This document shows, piece by piece, positions 51,345 to 59,687 of a DNA stretch of 64,000 nucleotides. The notes below the pieces were generated by a model that saw nothing but the letters and a program-made list of their open reading frames with translations, was not told where the DNA came from and made no database searches. The translations under genes and the position numbers were made by a program. How positions within the stretch are numbered: the stretch's first letter is position 1; the number at the start of each line of letters is the position of its first letter. The stretch comes from Solirubrobacter deserti (lineage in GTDB: Bacteria > Actinomycetota > Thermoleophilia > Solirubrobacterales > Solirubrobacteraceae): the NCBI RefSeq assembly GCF_027587175.1, contig NZ_JAPCID010000012.1, forward strand, positions 62,001 through 126,000. Reading direction: 5' to 3'.

Positions 51345-51854
51345 ATGACCGCGACCTTTGAACCCGCCCCGTCCTTCCCGCCCGCTCCGGCGCCCGCTCC
51401 CAAGCGCCGCTGGGGCCGCATCGCCCTGATCGTCGGCGGGGTGATGATCGCGACGCTGGCCGCGATCGTCGTCGCGCTCGTCCTGTTCGTGAACGCGTCG
51501 ACCAAGGACGCGCAGAAGGTCTCCGACCAGCTCGTGACCGCCGTGCAGACCGGCGACGCCGCCAAGGCCTACGCCCTCGGCGGCGCGGACTTCCGCACGG
51601 TGGCGACCGAGGCCGACGTCAAGGCGATCGTCGAGCAGATCTCGCCGCTGGTGACGCGCGAGCCGGTCTCGCCGAACGGCAAGTCCATCAACGCGAGCAC
51701 CGACCGCGGCAAGGTGGCCGTGTTCACCTACAAGCTCGACGGCAACGGCCGTGCGCCGGTCTACTTCCAGACGCAGATCCAGGAGACCGACGGCGCCTGG
51801 CGGGTCCTGAGCTTCCGCAGCGCGGACAACCCGTTCAGCACCGAGCTCGAGTAG
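51345..51854 (+). CDS. Membrane-anchored protein with DUF4864-like outer domain
   Basis: A 169-residue protein: Pro/Ala-rich N-terminus, one membrane segment (RIALIVGGVMIATLAAIVVA), then an outer domain (KVSDQLVTAVQTGDAAKAYA, RTVATEADVKAIVEQISPLV, FQTQIQETDGAWRVLSFR) of the NTF2-like DUF4864 kind common in actinobacterial surface proteins. It ends two bases before the convergent gene. Function unknown. Confidence 0.8.
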   Translation: MTATFEPAPSFPPAPAPAPKRRWGRIALIVGGVMIATLAAIVVALVLFVNASTKDAQKVSDQLVTAVQTGDAAKAYALGGADFRTVATEADVKAIVEQISPLVTREPVSPNGKSINASTDRGKVAVFTYKLDGNGRAPVYFQTQIQETDGAWRVLSFRSADNPFSTELE

Positions 51855-51855
51855 C

Positions 51856-52134
51856 TCAGCCGACGAGCAGGGCCGGCCCGCAGGCCTCGAGGTCCTCGCG
51901 CAGCCGCGAGGCGCTGGTCTCGCTCCAGCGCTCCGTCGCGACGAGGTGCGCGCTGAGCGCGCGGATCGCCTCGAGCGCCTCGGCCGTCGCCGGTTCGTGC
52001 GCGTCCTCGGAGAAGAGCAGGACGTCGGCGGCCGCGCGCACGCGCTCCTGCTCCGCCGGCAGGAGCTTGCTCGGGCCAAGGTCCGCGAGCGTGCGCATCA
52101 CGCGGCCGTACGCCTGAGAACGTTCCGATGTCAT
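51856..52134 (-). CDS. Small conserved hypothetical protein
   Basis: A 92-residue protein, mostly helical and acidic (MTSERSQAYGRVMRTLADLG, KLLPAEQERVRAAADVLLFS, AEALEAIRALSAHLVATERW). It resembles a small family I recall in related actinobacteria, of no known function. ATG 52134 is chosen over an upstream GTG. An AT-rich patch (CAATTAT) ten bases upstream may be a -10 for a short leader. Downstream in its transcript direction lies the convergent gene at 51345-51854. Confidence 0.65.
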   Translation of the reverse strand: MTSERSQAYGRVMRTLADLGPSKLLPAEQERVRAAADVLLFSEDAHEPATAEALEAIRALSAHLVATERWSETSASRLREDLEACGPALLVG

Positions 52135-52186
52135 GCGACCATAATTGCTTACTTTCCGTACGTTGCCTGTGCGACGCCACACACAG

Positions 52187-52390
52187 CCCTCGGCCCGGCC
52201 GGGACATGGGGCCGGGCCGAGGGCGTCGCCAAGTGGTTCGTGCCGTTCGCCCCGGCCCGGCGGGGAGCGGACCGGGCCGGGGCGTCGTCAAATTCGGATG
52301 TCGCCCGCCCCGGCCCGGTGGGGGAACACCGGGCCGGGGCGCCGTCCTGGGGAGGGAAGCTCGCCCCGCCGGGCGCGCACGCCCGGCGGG
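52187..52390. repeat. Array of four perfect GC-rich hairpins
   Basis: Hairpin 1: 14-bp arms 52187-52200 and 52210-52223 (CCCTCGGCCCGGCC), loop 9. Hairpin 2: 12-bp arms 52249-52260 and 52272-52283 (GCCCCGGCCCGG), loop 11. Hairpin 3: identical arms at 52307-52318 and 52329-52340, loop 10. Hairpin 4: 11-bp arms 52365-52375 and 52380-52390, loop 4. All are perfect. The array lies 8 bp beyond the stop of the leftward gene 52398-53708, so it probably terminates that transcript, but four in a row is more than needed. Confidence 0.75.
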
Positions 52391-52397
52391 TGGTCTG

Positions 52398-53708
52398 TCA
52401 GAGGCGATCGCGCCAGCCGACCGCGGCCGAGGCCACGTCGCCCAGCGCGTCCGTCAGGCCGCGACGGTCGCCGGCCGCACGGGCGCGATGCAGCGTCTTG
52501 AGCGCGTTGGCCATGACCGCGGGACCGGTCGGCCCCGAGTCACGCAGGTCCGCCAGCTCCGCACGCGTCAGCTGACGCGGCTCACCGCAGACGAGCGTGG
52601 CCAGCTCGCGCGCACGCCGCTCGGCCACGGCCGCACGGTCCTCGGCCGCCCGCGCGGCCGCCATGGCCGCCGCGACCGCGCCGCCGGACTCGGCCTGCGC
52701 CTGCGCCACGGCCGCCGCGATCCGCGCGTCGACCTCGGCCTCGGACAGGCCGCGCGCGACATCTGTCGCGTGAAGGGGACTGTCCCCTTCACGCGACGCC
52801 TGTCGCGTTTCCGCGCCGCCGGTCACCGCGGACGAGCCGCGAGCGTCGTCGCCGCGCGTCACCGCGCCGCCACCGTTGGCCGTCGAGCCGCGCGTCGCCG
52901 CGCCGCCGTTCGCCTCGTTCCGCCCACCTGCGTGGGCGTATGTCGTGGTGCCGGTGGTCACCGAGGTGGCGGCCTCGAGCAGGCGCTCGGCCGCGTCGGC
53001 ACGGGCCTCGGCCTCGGCCGCACGGGCCTCGGCCGCCGTCGCCGCACGGCGGGCGTCACGGGACCCCCCGACGGCCCCCGCCCCCTGGGCGTAGGCCGCG
53101 CGGGCGCCAGCGCCCGCGTCGGCCACGGCCGAGTCGGCCTCGACCGAGACGAGCTCGTTCGCCTCACGTACGCGGTCACGGGCCAGACGCGCGCGGCGCT
53201 CGCGGTCGCCGGCCCGACGCGCCCGCGCACGGGCGTCGTCGAGCAGGTCCTCCGCGCGCGACGCACGGCGCTCGGCCGCCGACACGGCACGCTCCAGCTC
53301 GGCCACGCGGCGCTCCAGAGCCTGCTCGCGCTCGTCGGCCTCCACCAGGGCGTCGTTGACGCTCCGGGGGACGGCCTCAGGCGCGCGCTGCTCGACCGCT
53401 GGGCGAGCCGTACGAGCCGGCCGGCGACGCGGGCCGGAGCGGTGAGGCTCCAGGCCGGCGGCACGCACGGCGGCGTCGAACGACCCGTCGAACGGGCGCT
53501 TGGCGGCGTTGGTGGAGGGCCAGATCCCGTCGCGGTACCGCTCGGCACGCCACTCCTGGGCGCGCCAACGGGCCAGCGAAGGGTTCCAGTCGGCCGAGCA
53601 CGGCGGTTCGCCGTAGAGCTCGTTCCACTCTTGGATCTTCTCGATGATGCTTTCGCGGGTCCAGCGCGTCACTCGACGCCCGCCCGCGGTCTTCGCGGAC
53701 GGGTGCAT
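52398..53708 (-). CDS. DNA-binding protein with homing-endonuclease-associated repeat and long coiled coil
   Basis: A 436-residue protein. Residues 16-90 form a homing-endonuclease-associated (Myb-like) repeat domain (TRESIIEKIQEWNELYGEPP, EWRAERYRDGIWPSTNAAKR, FDAAVRAAGLEPH). Residues 115-250 and 325-370 are Ala/Glu/Arg-rich coiled coil (EQALERRVAELERAVSAAER). Between them is a Gly/Thr-rich linker containing SREGDSPLHATD, encoded by a 33-bp palindrome (52765-52797). No nuclease motif is present. Probably a chromatin- or partner-binding DNA protein; specific role unknown. Four hairpins follow its stop. Confidence 0.78.
   Translation of the reverse strand: MHPSAKTAGGRRVTRWTRESIIEKIQEWNELYGEPPCSADWNPSLARWRAQEWRAERYRDGIWPSTNAAKRPFDGSFDAAVRAAGLEPHRSGPRRRPARTARPAVEQRAPEAVPRSVNDALVEADEREQALERRVAELERAVSAAERRASRAEDLLDDARARARRAGDRERRARLARDRVREANELVSVEADSAVADAGAGARAAYAQGAGAVGGSRDARRAATAAEARAAEAEARADAAERLLEAATSVTTGTTTYAHAGGRNEANGGAATRGSTANGGGAVTRGDDARGSSAVTGGAETRQASREGDSPLHATDVARGLSEAEVDARIAAAVAQAQAESGGAVAAAMAAARAAEDRAAVAERRARELATLVCGEPRQLTRAELADLRDSGPTGPAVMANALKTLHRARAAGDRRGLTDALGDVASAAVGWRDRL
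52765..52797. repeat. 33-bp perfect palindrome with GGGACTGTCCC core
   Basis: Arms of 16 bp (52765-52780 and 52782-52797) surround one T: GTCGCGTGAAGGGGAC, T, GTCCCCTTCACGCGAC. It lies inside the coding region of the coiled-coil protein and adds about 11 codons. The core GGGACTGTCCC is shared with the hairpin at 63959-63981. Confidence 0.7.
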
Positions 53709-53935
53709 GTCAGGACCCTTCCGCTAGGTGCCGCGCGGCGTATCGATGTGCAGCTGCGCCTCGACACGCATGCCGGCCGCGCTCGCCCACGTCGACGTAC
53801 CCGAGTTCACGGGCCGCTTGAAAGCGTGGTTGTAGGCGGTGCAAGTACGCATCGGTACGAAGCAAAGTACAGGTCGGACCCGCATTCGTCCACCCCTTCG
53901 AACCCAAAAGGTTCGAACCCTGCGAAGCTGCGCCC

Positions 53936-54685
53936 ATGTCCGCCGAAGCCCCCACCCAGGTGGCCCCCGGGGTCCACCGGCTCGGGAACGAGCTCATCAA
54001 CTGCTACCTGCTCGAGGAGGGCAACGACCTGACGCTGGTGGACGGCGGTCTCCCCGGCTTCCGCCCCCAACTGGACGCCTACCTGCAGTCCCGCGGCCGC
54101 AGCATCAAGGACATCGTGGCCGTGATCCTCACCCACGCGCACGGGGACCACGTCGGCATGGTGGAGCACGTGCGTGCCGACTCGGGCGCCCCCGTCCACG
54201 CGCACCACAAGGAAGAGCACATGGCGCGAACGGGCAAGGTCCACCCGCGCGACGGCTCGATCCTCCCCTACCTGCGCTACCCCGCGCTCTACAAGCTGTT
54301 CTTCGTCGCCGGCCGGCTCGGCGTGGCGCGCACGCCGAACATCGAGGCCGTCACGACCTTCGACGACCACGCCGACCTGGACGTCCCGGGCCGCCCGCGC
54401 GCGGTCCCGACGCCCGGCCACTCCCCCGGCCACGTCGTCTTCCACCTGCCCGAGCAGGGCGTGCTCATCACCGGCGACGCCATCTGCAACTACAACCCGC
54501 TCACCGGCAGGCGCGGGCCGCAGCTGATGCCGCGCGCGTTCGCGTACGACACCAAGACGATGCTGCAGAGCCTCGACAACGTCGCGGGCATCGACGCGAC
54601 GCTGACGCTGTTCGGTCACGGTGAGCCCTGGACGGACCCGCCCGCTGAGGCCGTCGCGCGAGCCCGCGAGCGAGGCATCACCTAG
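53936..54685 (+). CDS. Metallo-beta-lactamase-fold hydrolase
   Basis: A 249-residue MBL hydrolase with an intact metal site: VILTHAHGDHVGMVEHV (HxHxDH), then TPGHSPGHVVFHL, VLITGDAICNYN with the bridging Asp, and LFGHGEPWTD. The resemblance is to glyoxalase-II/quorum-lactonase-like soluble enzymes, but substrate cannot be told. ATG 53936 is 227 bp after the divergent gene's start; an inverted repeat (TTCGAACC, 53897-53904 and 53910-53917) lies in its leader. Confidence 0.9.
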   Translation: MSAEAPTQVAPGVHRLGNELINCYLLEEGNDLTLVDGGLPGFRPQLDAYLQSRGRSIKDIVAVILTHAHGDHVGMVEHVRADSGAPVHAHHKEEHMARTGKVHPRDGSILPYLRYPALYKLFFVAGRLGVARTPNIEAVTTFDDHADLDVPGRPRAVPTPGHSPGHVVFHLPEQGVLITGDAICNYNPLTGRRGPQLMPRAFAYDTKTMLQSLDNVAGIDATLTLFGHGEPWTDPPAEAVARARERGIT

Positions 54686-54730
54686 TCCGCCTATCCTGGA
54701 CACCCGGCGCGAGGTCGCGCCCGCTGACCC

Positions 54731-55747
54731 GTGAGCACGGACACGCCCACCTCAGAGCACCCCCTCGCGGCCGTCGCCCCACCGACCGCCCCACCGAGCC
54801 GGCGCCGCCGGTCCCTGCTGCCGATCCTCGGCATCCTCGTCTCGGTCGTGGCCCTGGCCGGCGTCGTGTGGTGGGCGACCAAGCAGGAGGCGCCGACCTT
54901 CCCGAGCACCGCGGGCCAGATCAGCGCGCTGATCGGCGCGATCGGGCTCTACGCGCTCGCCACGGTGGTGCGCGCGGAGCGCTGGGAGCGGCTGCTCAAG
55001 GACGAAGGCGCGACACCCAAGCGCGTCGACATGTACATGCTGACCGTGATCGGCTACATGGGCAACAACGTGCTGCCCGCGCGCGCCGGGGACGCGATCC
55101 GCGTCTTCCTCGCCGCGCCGCGCGCGAACGCGTCCAAGCGCACCGTCGTCGGGACGCTCGTGGCCGAGCGGCTGCTGGACGTCGCCGTCCTGCTCGTGCT
55201 CTTCGTCGCCGTCGGCTACGGCCTGCTGGGCGAGGTCGGCGGCAACTCGGTCGAGCTGATCGCGGTGCTCGCGGTGGGCGGCGCGGTAGCGGCCGCGGTG
55301 GGCTGGCGGCTGATCAGCAACAACGAGAAGGTGCACGGCGCGCTCGCGCCGATCGCGTCGGCCACGCTCGGCCTGCGCAAGGCGCACCACGGCGCCCGCC
55401 TGCTGGTCATGACGCTGCTGATCTGGGCGATCGAGACCGGCGTGTGGATGGCCACCGGCGCCGCCGTCGGCTTCAACATGGGCGTCATCGAGGGCCTCTA
55501 CATGGTCGCGCTTGCCAGCGTGTTCTCGATGATCCCGAGCGGGCCCGGTTACGCGGGCACCCAGGACGCCGCGGTCGCGACCGGCGTCAAGGCGCTCGGC
55601 GGCACCGGCGGCACCGCGGTCTCCTACATGCTCATGCTGCGCTTCGTGATCGTCGTCCCGATCACGATCCTGGGTCTGATCCTGTTGGTCGCCCGCTACG
55701 GCGGGATCAAGAACCTGCGCGCCGCGCGCGCCGAAGCCCGGAGCTAG
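54731..55747 (+). CDS. Lysylphosphatidylglycerol synthase-like (UPF0104/flippase) membrane protein
   Basis: A 338-residue protein with about eight membrane segments and family motifs VIGYMGNNVLPARAGDAIRV, VVGTLVAERLLDVAVLL, and FSMIPSGPGYAGTQDAA. These are the membrane domain of MprF-like proteins, often annotated as flippases when the synthase domain is absent, as here. Probably lipid or polyprenyl-linked glycan handling. GTG 54731 is chosen. It precedes the TIGR03663 protein by nine bases. Confidence 0.9.
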   Translation: MSTDTPTSEHPLAAVAPPTAPPSRRRRSLLPILGILVSVVALAGVVWWATKQEAPTFPSTAGQISALIGAIGLYALATVVRAERWERLLKDEGATPKRVDMYMLTVIGYMGNNVLPARAGDAIRVFLAAPRANASKRTVVGTLVAERLLDVAVLLVLFVAVGYGLLGEVGGNSVELIAVLAVGGAVAAAVGWRLISNNEKVHGALAPIASATLGLRKAHHGARLLVMTLLIWAIETGVWMATGAAVGFNMGVIEGLYMVALASVFSMIPSGPGYAGTQDAAVATGVKALGGTGGTAVSYMLMLRFVIVVPITILGLILLVARYGGIKNLRAARAEARS

Positions 55748-55756
55748 AGAACGAAC

Positions 55757-57394
55757 GTGACCGAGATCGCCGCCACCCCCGCAACCCCGGTGACGACGGA
55801 AAAGGCGCGACGGCGCAGCCCGGCGCAGTGGTTCGCGGACCAGGACAAGCGCGAGCTCGCCGTCTGGGGCGCGCTGCTCGCGCTCGGGCTCGTGGTCCGC
55901 TTCATCGCCCTCGGCGAGCGCGCGTTCCACCACGACGAGAGCCAAGACGCGTACTTCTCCTACCTGTTCCGGCAGACGGGCGACTACGAGTACAACCCGC
56001 TGCTGCACGGCCCGCTGCGCTTCTACCTGACGGCGCTGATGTACGTGACGTTCGGCGACAGCGACTTCACCGCCCGCCTCGCCCCGGCGCTGATGGGCGC
56101 GGCGATGATCCCGCTGTGCTGGGGCCTGCGCAGCGTCATCGGGCGCGTCGCCGCGTGCGCCGCGGCGGTGTTCTTCGCCTTCGGCCCGAGCTTTCTGTAC
56201 TTCAGTCGCTTCGCGCGCGAGGACATCTACTTCGCGTCGCTCACGCTCGCGTTGATCGTCGTGATCTGGCGCGGGATCGACCGTCCGCGCAAGTACCACC
56301 CGGCGCTGATCGGCGTCCTGTTCGCGCTGCTGTTCGGGACCAAGGAGACGATGTTCATCTCCCTGTTCGCGATGGGCTTGTTCTTCATCGTCGCGTTGCT
56401 GCTGTCCATCTTCGTGCAGTCGTGGCGTGCCCAGCTGATCCCGGCGCTGGTCCGGCCCGGCGTGGACGGGTGGGGCTACTTCCTGGCCGCGTTCGCGGGC
56501 GTGTTCACGCTGCTGTTCACGACCTTCCTGACGCATCCGTCAGGGCTCTACGACGGCGTCGTCACCGGCCTGGACTACTGGCTCGGCCAGCACGAAGTCG
56601 GCCGCGGCGGCGAGCACCCGACGTTCTACTGGTGGATCATCGCCACGGTCGAGTGGCCGATCCTGATCCTGGCCGGGATCGGCGCCGTGTCGCTGTGGTC
56701 GCGCAACGGCATGCTGTCGGCGTTCCTGGTCTTCTACTTCGTCGTCAACCTGATCGTCTACGCCGTCGCGGGCGAGAAGTTCGCCTGGCTCGTGCTGCAC
56801 CAGCTGCTGCCGCTGATCCTGCTGGCGGGCGTCGGCGTCCAGGCCATCTGGGAGGCGCGCGGCGTGCTGCGCGCCGCGGGGCTCGCGTTCGCGGCCCTGG
56901 CCGCCGTGTACCTGGCGCTGAGCTCATGGTGGGTCAACCACGACCGGGGCACCGACCCGCGCGAGTTCCTGGTCTCCACGCAGTCCTCCGAGCAGGTCAA
57001 GCAGGTCGCCGACCAGGTGCTCGCGCTCGCCGAGAGCCGTGGGCCGACGCAGCCGCCGCTGACGGTGACGGTGGACTCGGCCGAAGGCGCCACGTTCCCG
57101 TACGCCTGGTACTTCCGCCACCTGCAGTCGGGGTACATCGACTACCACCAGGAGAACGCCGCGCCGCCGACGAGCGACGTCCTGATCCTCACGGACACGA
57201 GCAAGGCGCGCATGGAGGCCGCGGGCCAACTGGCACCCTACGACGGTCGCCAGTTCGACTTCCGCATCTGGTGGGTGCGCGAGTACGACAAGATCAACAC
57301 GCCCAACCCGACCAACTGGTTCAACTACGTCACCAAGCGTGAGGTCTGGAACCCCACGGGCGGGATGAAGGAGTGGCTCTACATCAAGCGGTGA
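55757..57394 (+). CDS. TIGR03663-family (Agl23-like) membrane protein
   Basis: A 545-residue protein with about ten membrane segments and the GT-C style first loop (RAFHHDESQDAYFSYLFRQT, YEYNPLLHGPLRFYLTALMY) typical of the TIGR03663 family, which pairs with TIGR03662/YYY proteins in Chloroflexi and archaea. The family is predicted to act in polyprenyl-linked glycan assembly. The C-terminal tail (about 415-545) is an outer soluble domain. It is convergent with, and overlaps by 11 bp, the YYY protein gene. Confidence 0.85.
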   Translation: MTEIAATPATPVTTEKARRRSPAQWFADQDKRELAVWGALLALGLVVRFIALGERAFHHDESQDAYFSYLFRQTGDYEYNPLLHGPLRFYLTALMYVTFGDSDFTARLAPALMGAAMIPLCWGLRSVIGRVAACAAAVFFAFGPSFLYFSRFAREDIYFASLTLALIVVIWRGIDRPRKYHPALIGVLFALLFGTKETMFISLFAMGLFFIVALLLSIFVQSWRAQLIPALVRPGVDGWGYFLAAFAGVFTLLFTTFLTHPSGLYDGVVTGLDYWLGQHEVGRGGEHPTFYWWIIATVEWPILILAGIGAVSLWSRNGMLSAFLVFYFVVNLIVYAVAGEKFAWLVLHQLLPLILLAGVGVQAIWEARGVLRAAGLAFAALAAVYLALSSWWVNHDRGTDPREFLVSTQSSEQVKQVADQVLALAESRGPTQPPLTVTVDSAEGATFPYAWYFRHLQSGYIDYHQENAAPPTSDVLILTDTSKARMEAAGQLAPYDGRQFDFRIWWVREYDKINTPNPTNWFNYVTKREVWNPTGGMKEWLYIKR

Positions 57395-59582
57395 GGCGCC
57401 AGACGGTGGTGCCTTCCGCGCTGAAGACGCGCTCGCCGAGCTGGTCCCACTTGGCCGTGCCGGCGTCGCCGTAGGTGGTCTGCTCGATCGGGCCGACGAC
57501 GACGTAATCGATCCCGTACTTGTCGATCAGCGACTGTGCGGCCGTGGTGTCGGTGGTCGTGTAGAGCACCTGGATCTCGGCGCTGCGCTGGCCCGGGTCG
57601 TGCTGCCACTGCACCTCGTGCCCGGCCCAGCCCATCACGGTCGGACGGCCGGTGAAGGTCGAGATGCGCGCGTGCCCGAACGCGCTGTAGTCCTCGCCGA
57701 ACGCCTCCAGGATCACGGCGTCGCCGTCCGTGTTGGCCCGGATCCACTCCATCGCCGCCGGGTCGCCGGGCGAGTTGGTCTTCAGCCACTTCAGGCCGTC
57801 GAGCGTCGGCGCGTTGGCGTAGCCGTTCGTGCGCGCGTAGCCGGCCGCGTAGGGGTACACGAGCCCCAGCACGAGCAGCACGGCCATGCCGGCCGCCCAC
57901 GGCGGCCACAGCCAGCGCGGCAGCCACACGGCGGCCCACGGCAGCGCGGCGCCCGCGGCCAGGCCGAGCACGAGGTACGCCTGGTAGCCGGCCTTGAAGA
58001 CCGTGTTCATGCGCTCGAGCGGGCTGTTGTCGAACGCGTCGCGCAGGAACAGCAGCTCCGGGATCAGCAGCAGCGCGGCGCCGCCCGCGACCAGCACCCA
58101 CAGGAAGCGCGCGGGCGGTGAGACGTCGTCGTCGACGGCCGCCGCGACGCCGATGATCATCGCCACCGCGACGAGCGCCGCGCCGGTCATGTCGCTGGAC
58201 GCCAGCAGCGAGCCGGCGACGACGGACGCCGCGAGCCCCCAGGCGGTCCAGCGGACGGCGTGCTGGGCGTCCAGCAGGCGGCGCAGGTACAGCGCCAGCA
58301 GCGGCCACAGCAGGATGCCGTAGATCAGCGCCATGTCGCCCAGCCAGTGCCCGAAGTCACGCCGCGTCCCGACGCGCCCGATTCCGCGCGACTCGGGCTC
58401 GAACTGGAGCACGAACGGCAGGATCAGCGCGAAGCTCGCGACCACGACGAGCACGAACCACACGAGCGCGTAGCCTGTCCGCCCCCGCGCCTCGGGCGAG
58501 CGCAGCCAGACGATCAGCGCAGCGGCGAGCAGGCCCGCCGCCACCGGATACGACCACGTGTTGATGGCGTACAGCGCCCCGATGGCGATCGCGGCGGCGA
58601 GGACTTCGGCCGCGGACCGCCACAGCGCATCTCCGCGCGGGCCGTGCAGGGCCACCTGGAGCGCGAACGCGATCGCCAGCACCGTGAACGGGAGCGCGAT
58701 CACGTGCGCGTGCAGGTCGCCGAGGATGAACGAGAACGCCGGGAACTCGTTGATCGTGTCCGGGATCACGCGCGACGGGTCAAACCACGCGTAGTCGCTC
58801 GGCGGATCCTCGGCGTTCATCCACGCGCGGACGCCGGCGAGGTTGCCCAGGACGGCGACGAGCGCCGCCCCCACCAGTCCGGCCAGCACCGGCCCGCCGC
58901 GCGGCGCCATCTCCCCCAGGTGCTCACGCGCCGAGGCCCACAGCGTCCCACAGAACGCGTACACGGCGGTGGCCGTGAGCGCGAGCAGCAGGCCCCAGGA
59001 CAGCAGGTAGCCCGCGTCCGGCCGCAGCCCGAGCAGCTGGAGCGGCCAGGCGAAGACGACGTGGCCGAAGTAGTAGTAGTTGAGCGTCTCCCCGCTCATC
59101 CACGGGTCGTGCGGCGGGAACGAGTCGGACGCGTTGATGGCCGTGATGAACGCCATGTCCATCGGCTTCTCGGTGTTCCAGACGTCCGGCGCCGACGCGG
59201 CGAACAGCACGCCGAGCGCGTACACCGCGACGAACACGAGCTCCGCGCCCCAGAACAGCCGCCGGCGCACCGGGTCCTCGGGGAGGGCGAGCCGGCGCAG
59301 GCGCCTGGAGCGCGACTCGGGGTCCAGCGAGCGCAGCCGCAGCCCGACCAGCAGGCCGGCGAGCGCGACCAGCACGATCACGCCGATGATCAGCCCTCTG
59401 CCGTAGGGCGCGATCCCGAGCGACGCGGCGAGCCAGATCAGCCACGTGACGAGCAGCAGGCCGAGGACCTTGCCGAACGCGAGGCCGGCGCCCGGCAGCC
59501 GGCCGAGCACGAGCGCGGCGAGCGGCGTGGCCGCCAGGCCCACCACCTCGATCAGCACGAAGAGCCCGACGGCGTCCAGCAT
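57384..59582 (-). CDS. YYY-domain (DUF2298/TIGR03662) membrane protein
   Basis: A 732-residue multi-span protein with the namesake SGETLNYYYFGHVVFAWPLQ motif. Other conserved parts are AWFDPSRVIPDTINEFPAFS and FSFILGDLHAHVIALPF, and a C-terminal soluble domain (QWQHDPGQRSAEIQVLYTTT). The family is of unknown reaction but co-occurs with TIGR03663 proteins. ATG 59582 is used. Nearest upstream element is the palindromic repeat at 59601-59622. Confidence 0.88.
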   Translation of the reverse strand: MLDAVGLFVLIEVVGLAATPLAALVLGRLPGAGLAFGKVLGLLLVTWLIWLAASLGIAPYGRGLIIGVIVLVALAGLLVGLRLRSLDPESRSRRLRRLALPEDPVRRRLFWGAELVFVAVYALGVLFAASAPDVWNTEKPMDMAFITAINASDSFPPHDPWMSGETLNYYYFGHVVFAWPLQLLGLRPDAGYLLSWGLLLALTATAVYAFCGTLWASAREHLGEMAPRGGPVLAGLVGAALVAVLGNLAGVRAWMNAEDPPSDYAWFDPSRVIPDTINEFPAFSFILGDLHAHVIALPFTVLAIAFALQVALHGPRGDALWRSAAEVLAAAIAIGALYAINTWSYPVAAGLLAAALIVWLRSPEARGRTGYALVWFVLVVVASFALILPFVLQFEPESRGIGRVGTRRDFGHWLGDMALIYGILLWPLLALYLRRLLDAQHAVRWTAWGLAASVVAGSLLASSDMTGAALVAVAMIIGVAAAVDDDVSPPARFLWVLVAGGAALLLIPELLFLRDAFDNSPLERMNTVFKAGYQAYLVLGLAAGAALPWAAVWLPRWLWPPWAAGMAVLLVLGLVYPYAAGYARTNGYANAPTLDGLKWLKTNSPGDPAAMEWIRANTDGDAVILEAFGEDYSAFGHARISTFTGRPTVMGWAGHEVQWQHDPGQRSAEIQVLYTTTDTTAAQSLIDKYGIDYVVVGPIEQTTYGDAGTAKWDQLGERVFSAEGTTVWRLTA

Positions 59583-59600
59583 CAGCGGCCGGGGATCGTA

Positions 59601-59622
59601 GGAGATCCGCGAAGCGATCTCC
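59601..59622. repeat. Palindromic repeat copy 3 (hairpin)
   Basis: GGAGATC (59601-59607) and GATCTCC (59616-59622) form a perfect hairpin around CGCGAAGC. The central ATCCGCGAAGCGAT is shared with the copy at 42786-42807. It lies between the divergent YYY and enolase-superfamily genes. Confidence 0.5.
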
Positions 59623-59687
59623 AAGCCGAGGTGAGCACGCACCGCGCAGCGGCCGCGCGCACGAACCGCCGTGTACGTTGGACGGCC

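Noticed and set aside
52187-52390. Possible CRISPR array from regularly spaced repeats
   Set aside because: The units are individual hairpins with unlike arms and no constant-length spacers; no cas gene is present.
53897-53920. GGTTCGAACCC sequence like a tRNA T-arm upstream of the MBL gene
   Set aside because: No anticodon arm, D-arm or acceptor stem can be built around it on either strand; it is an inverted repeat TTCGAACC/GGTTCGAA in a leader.
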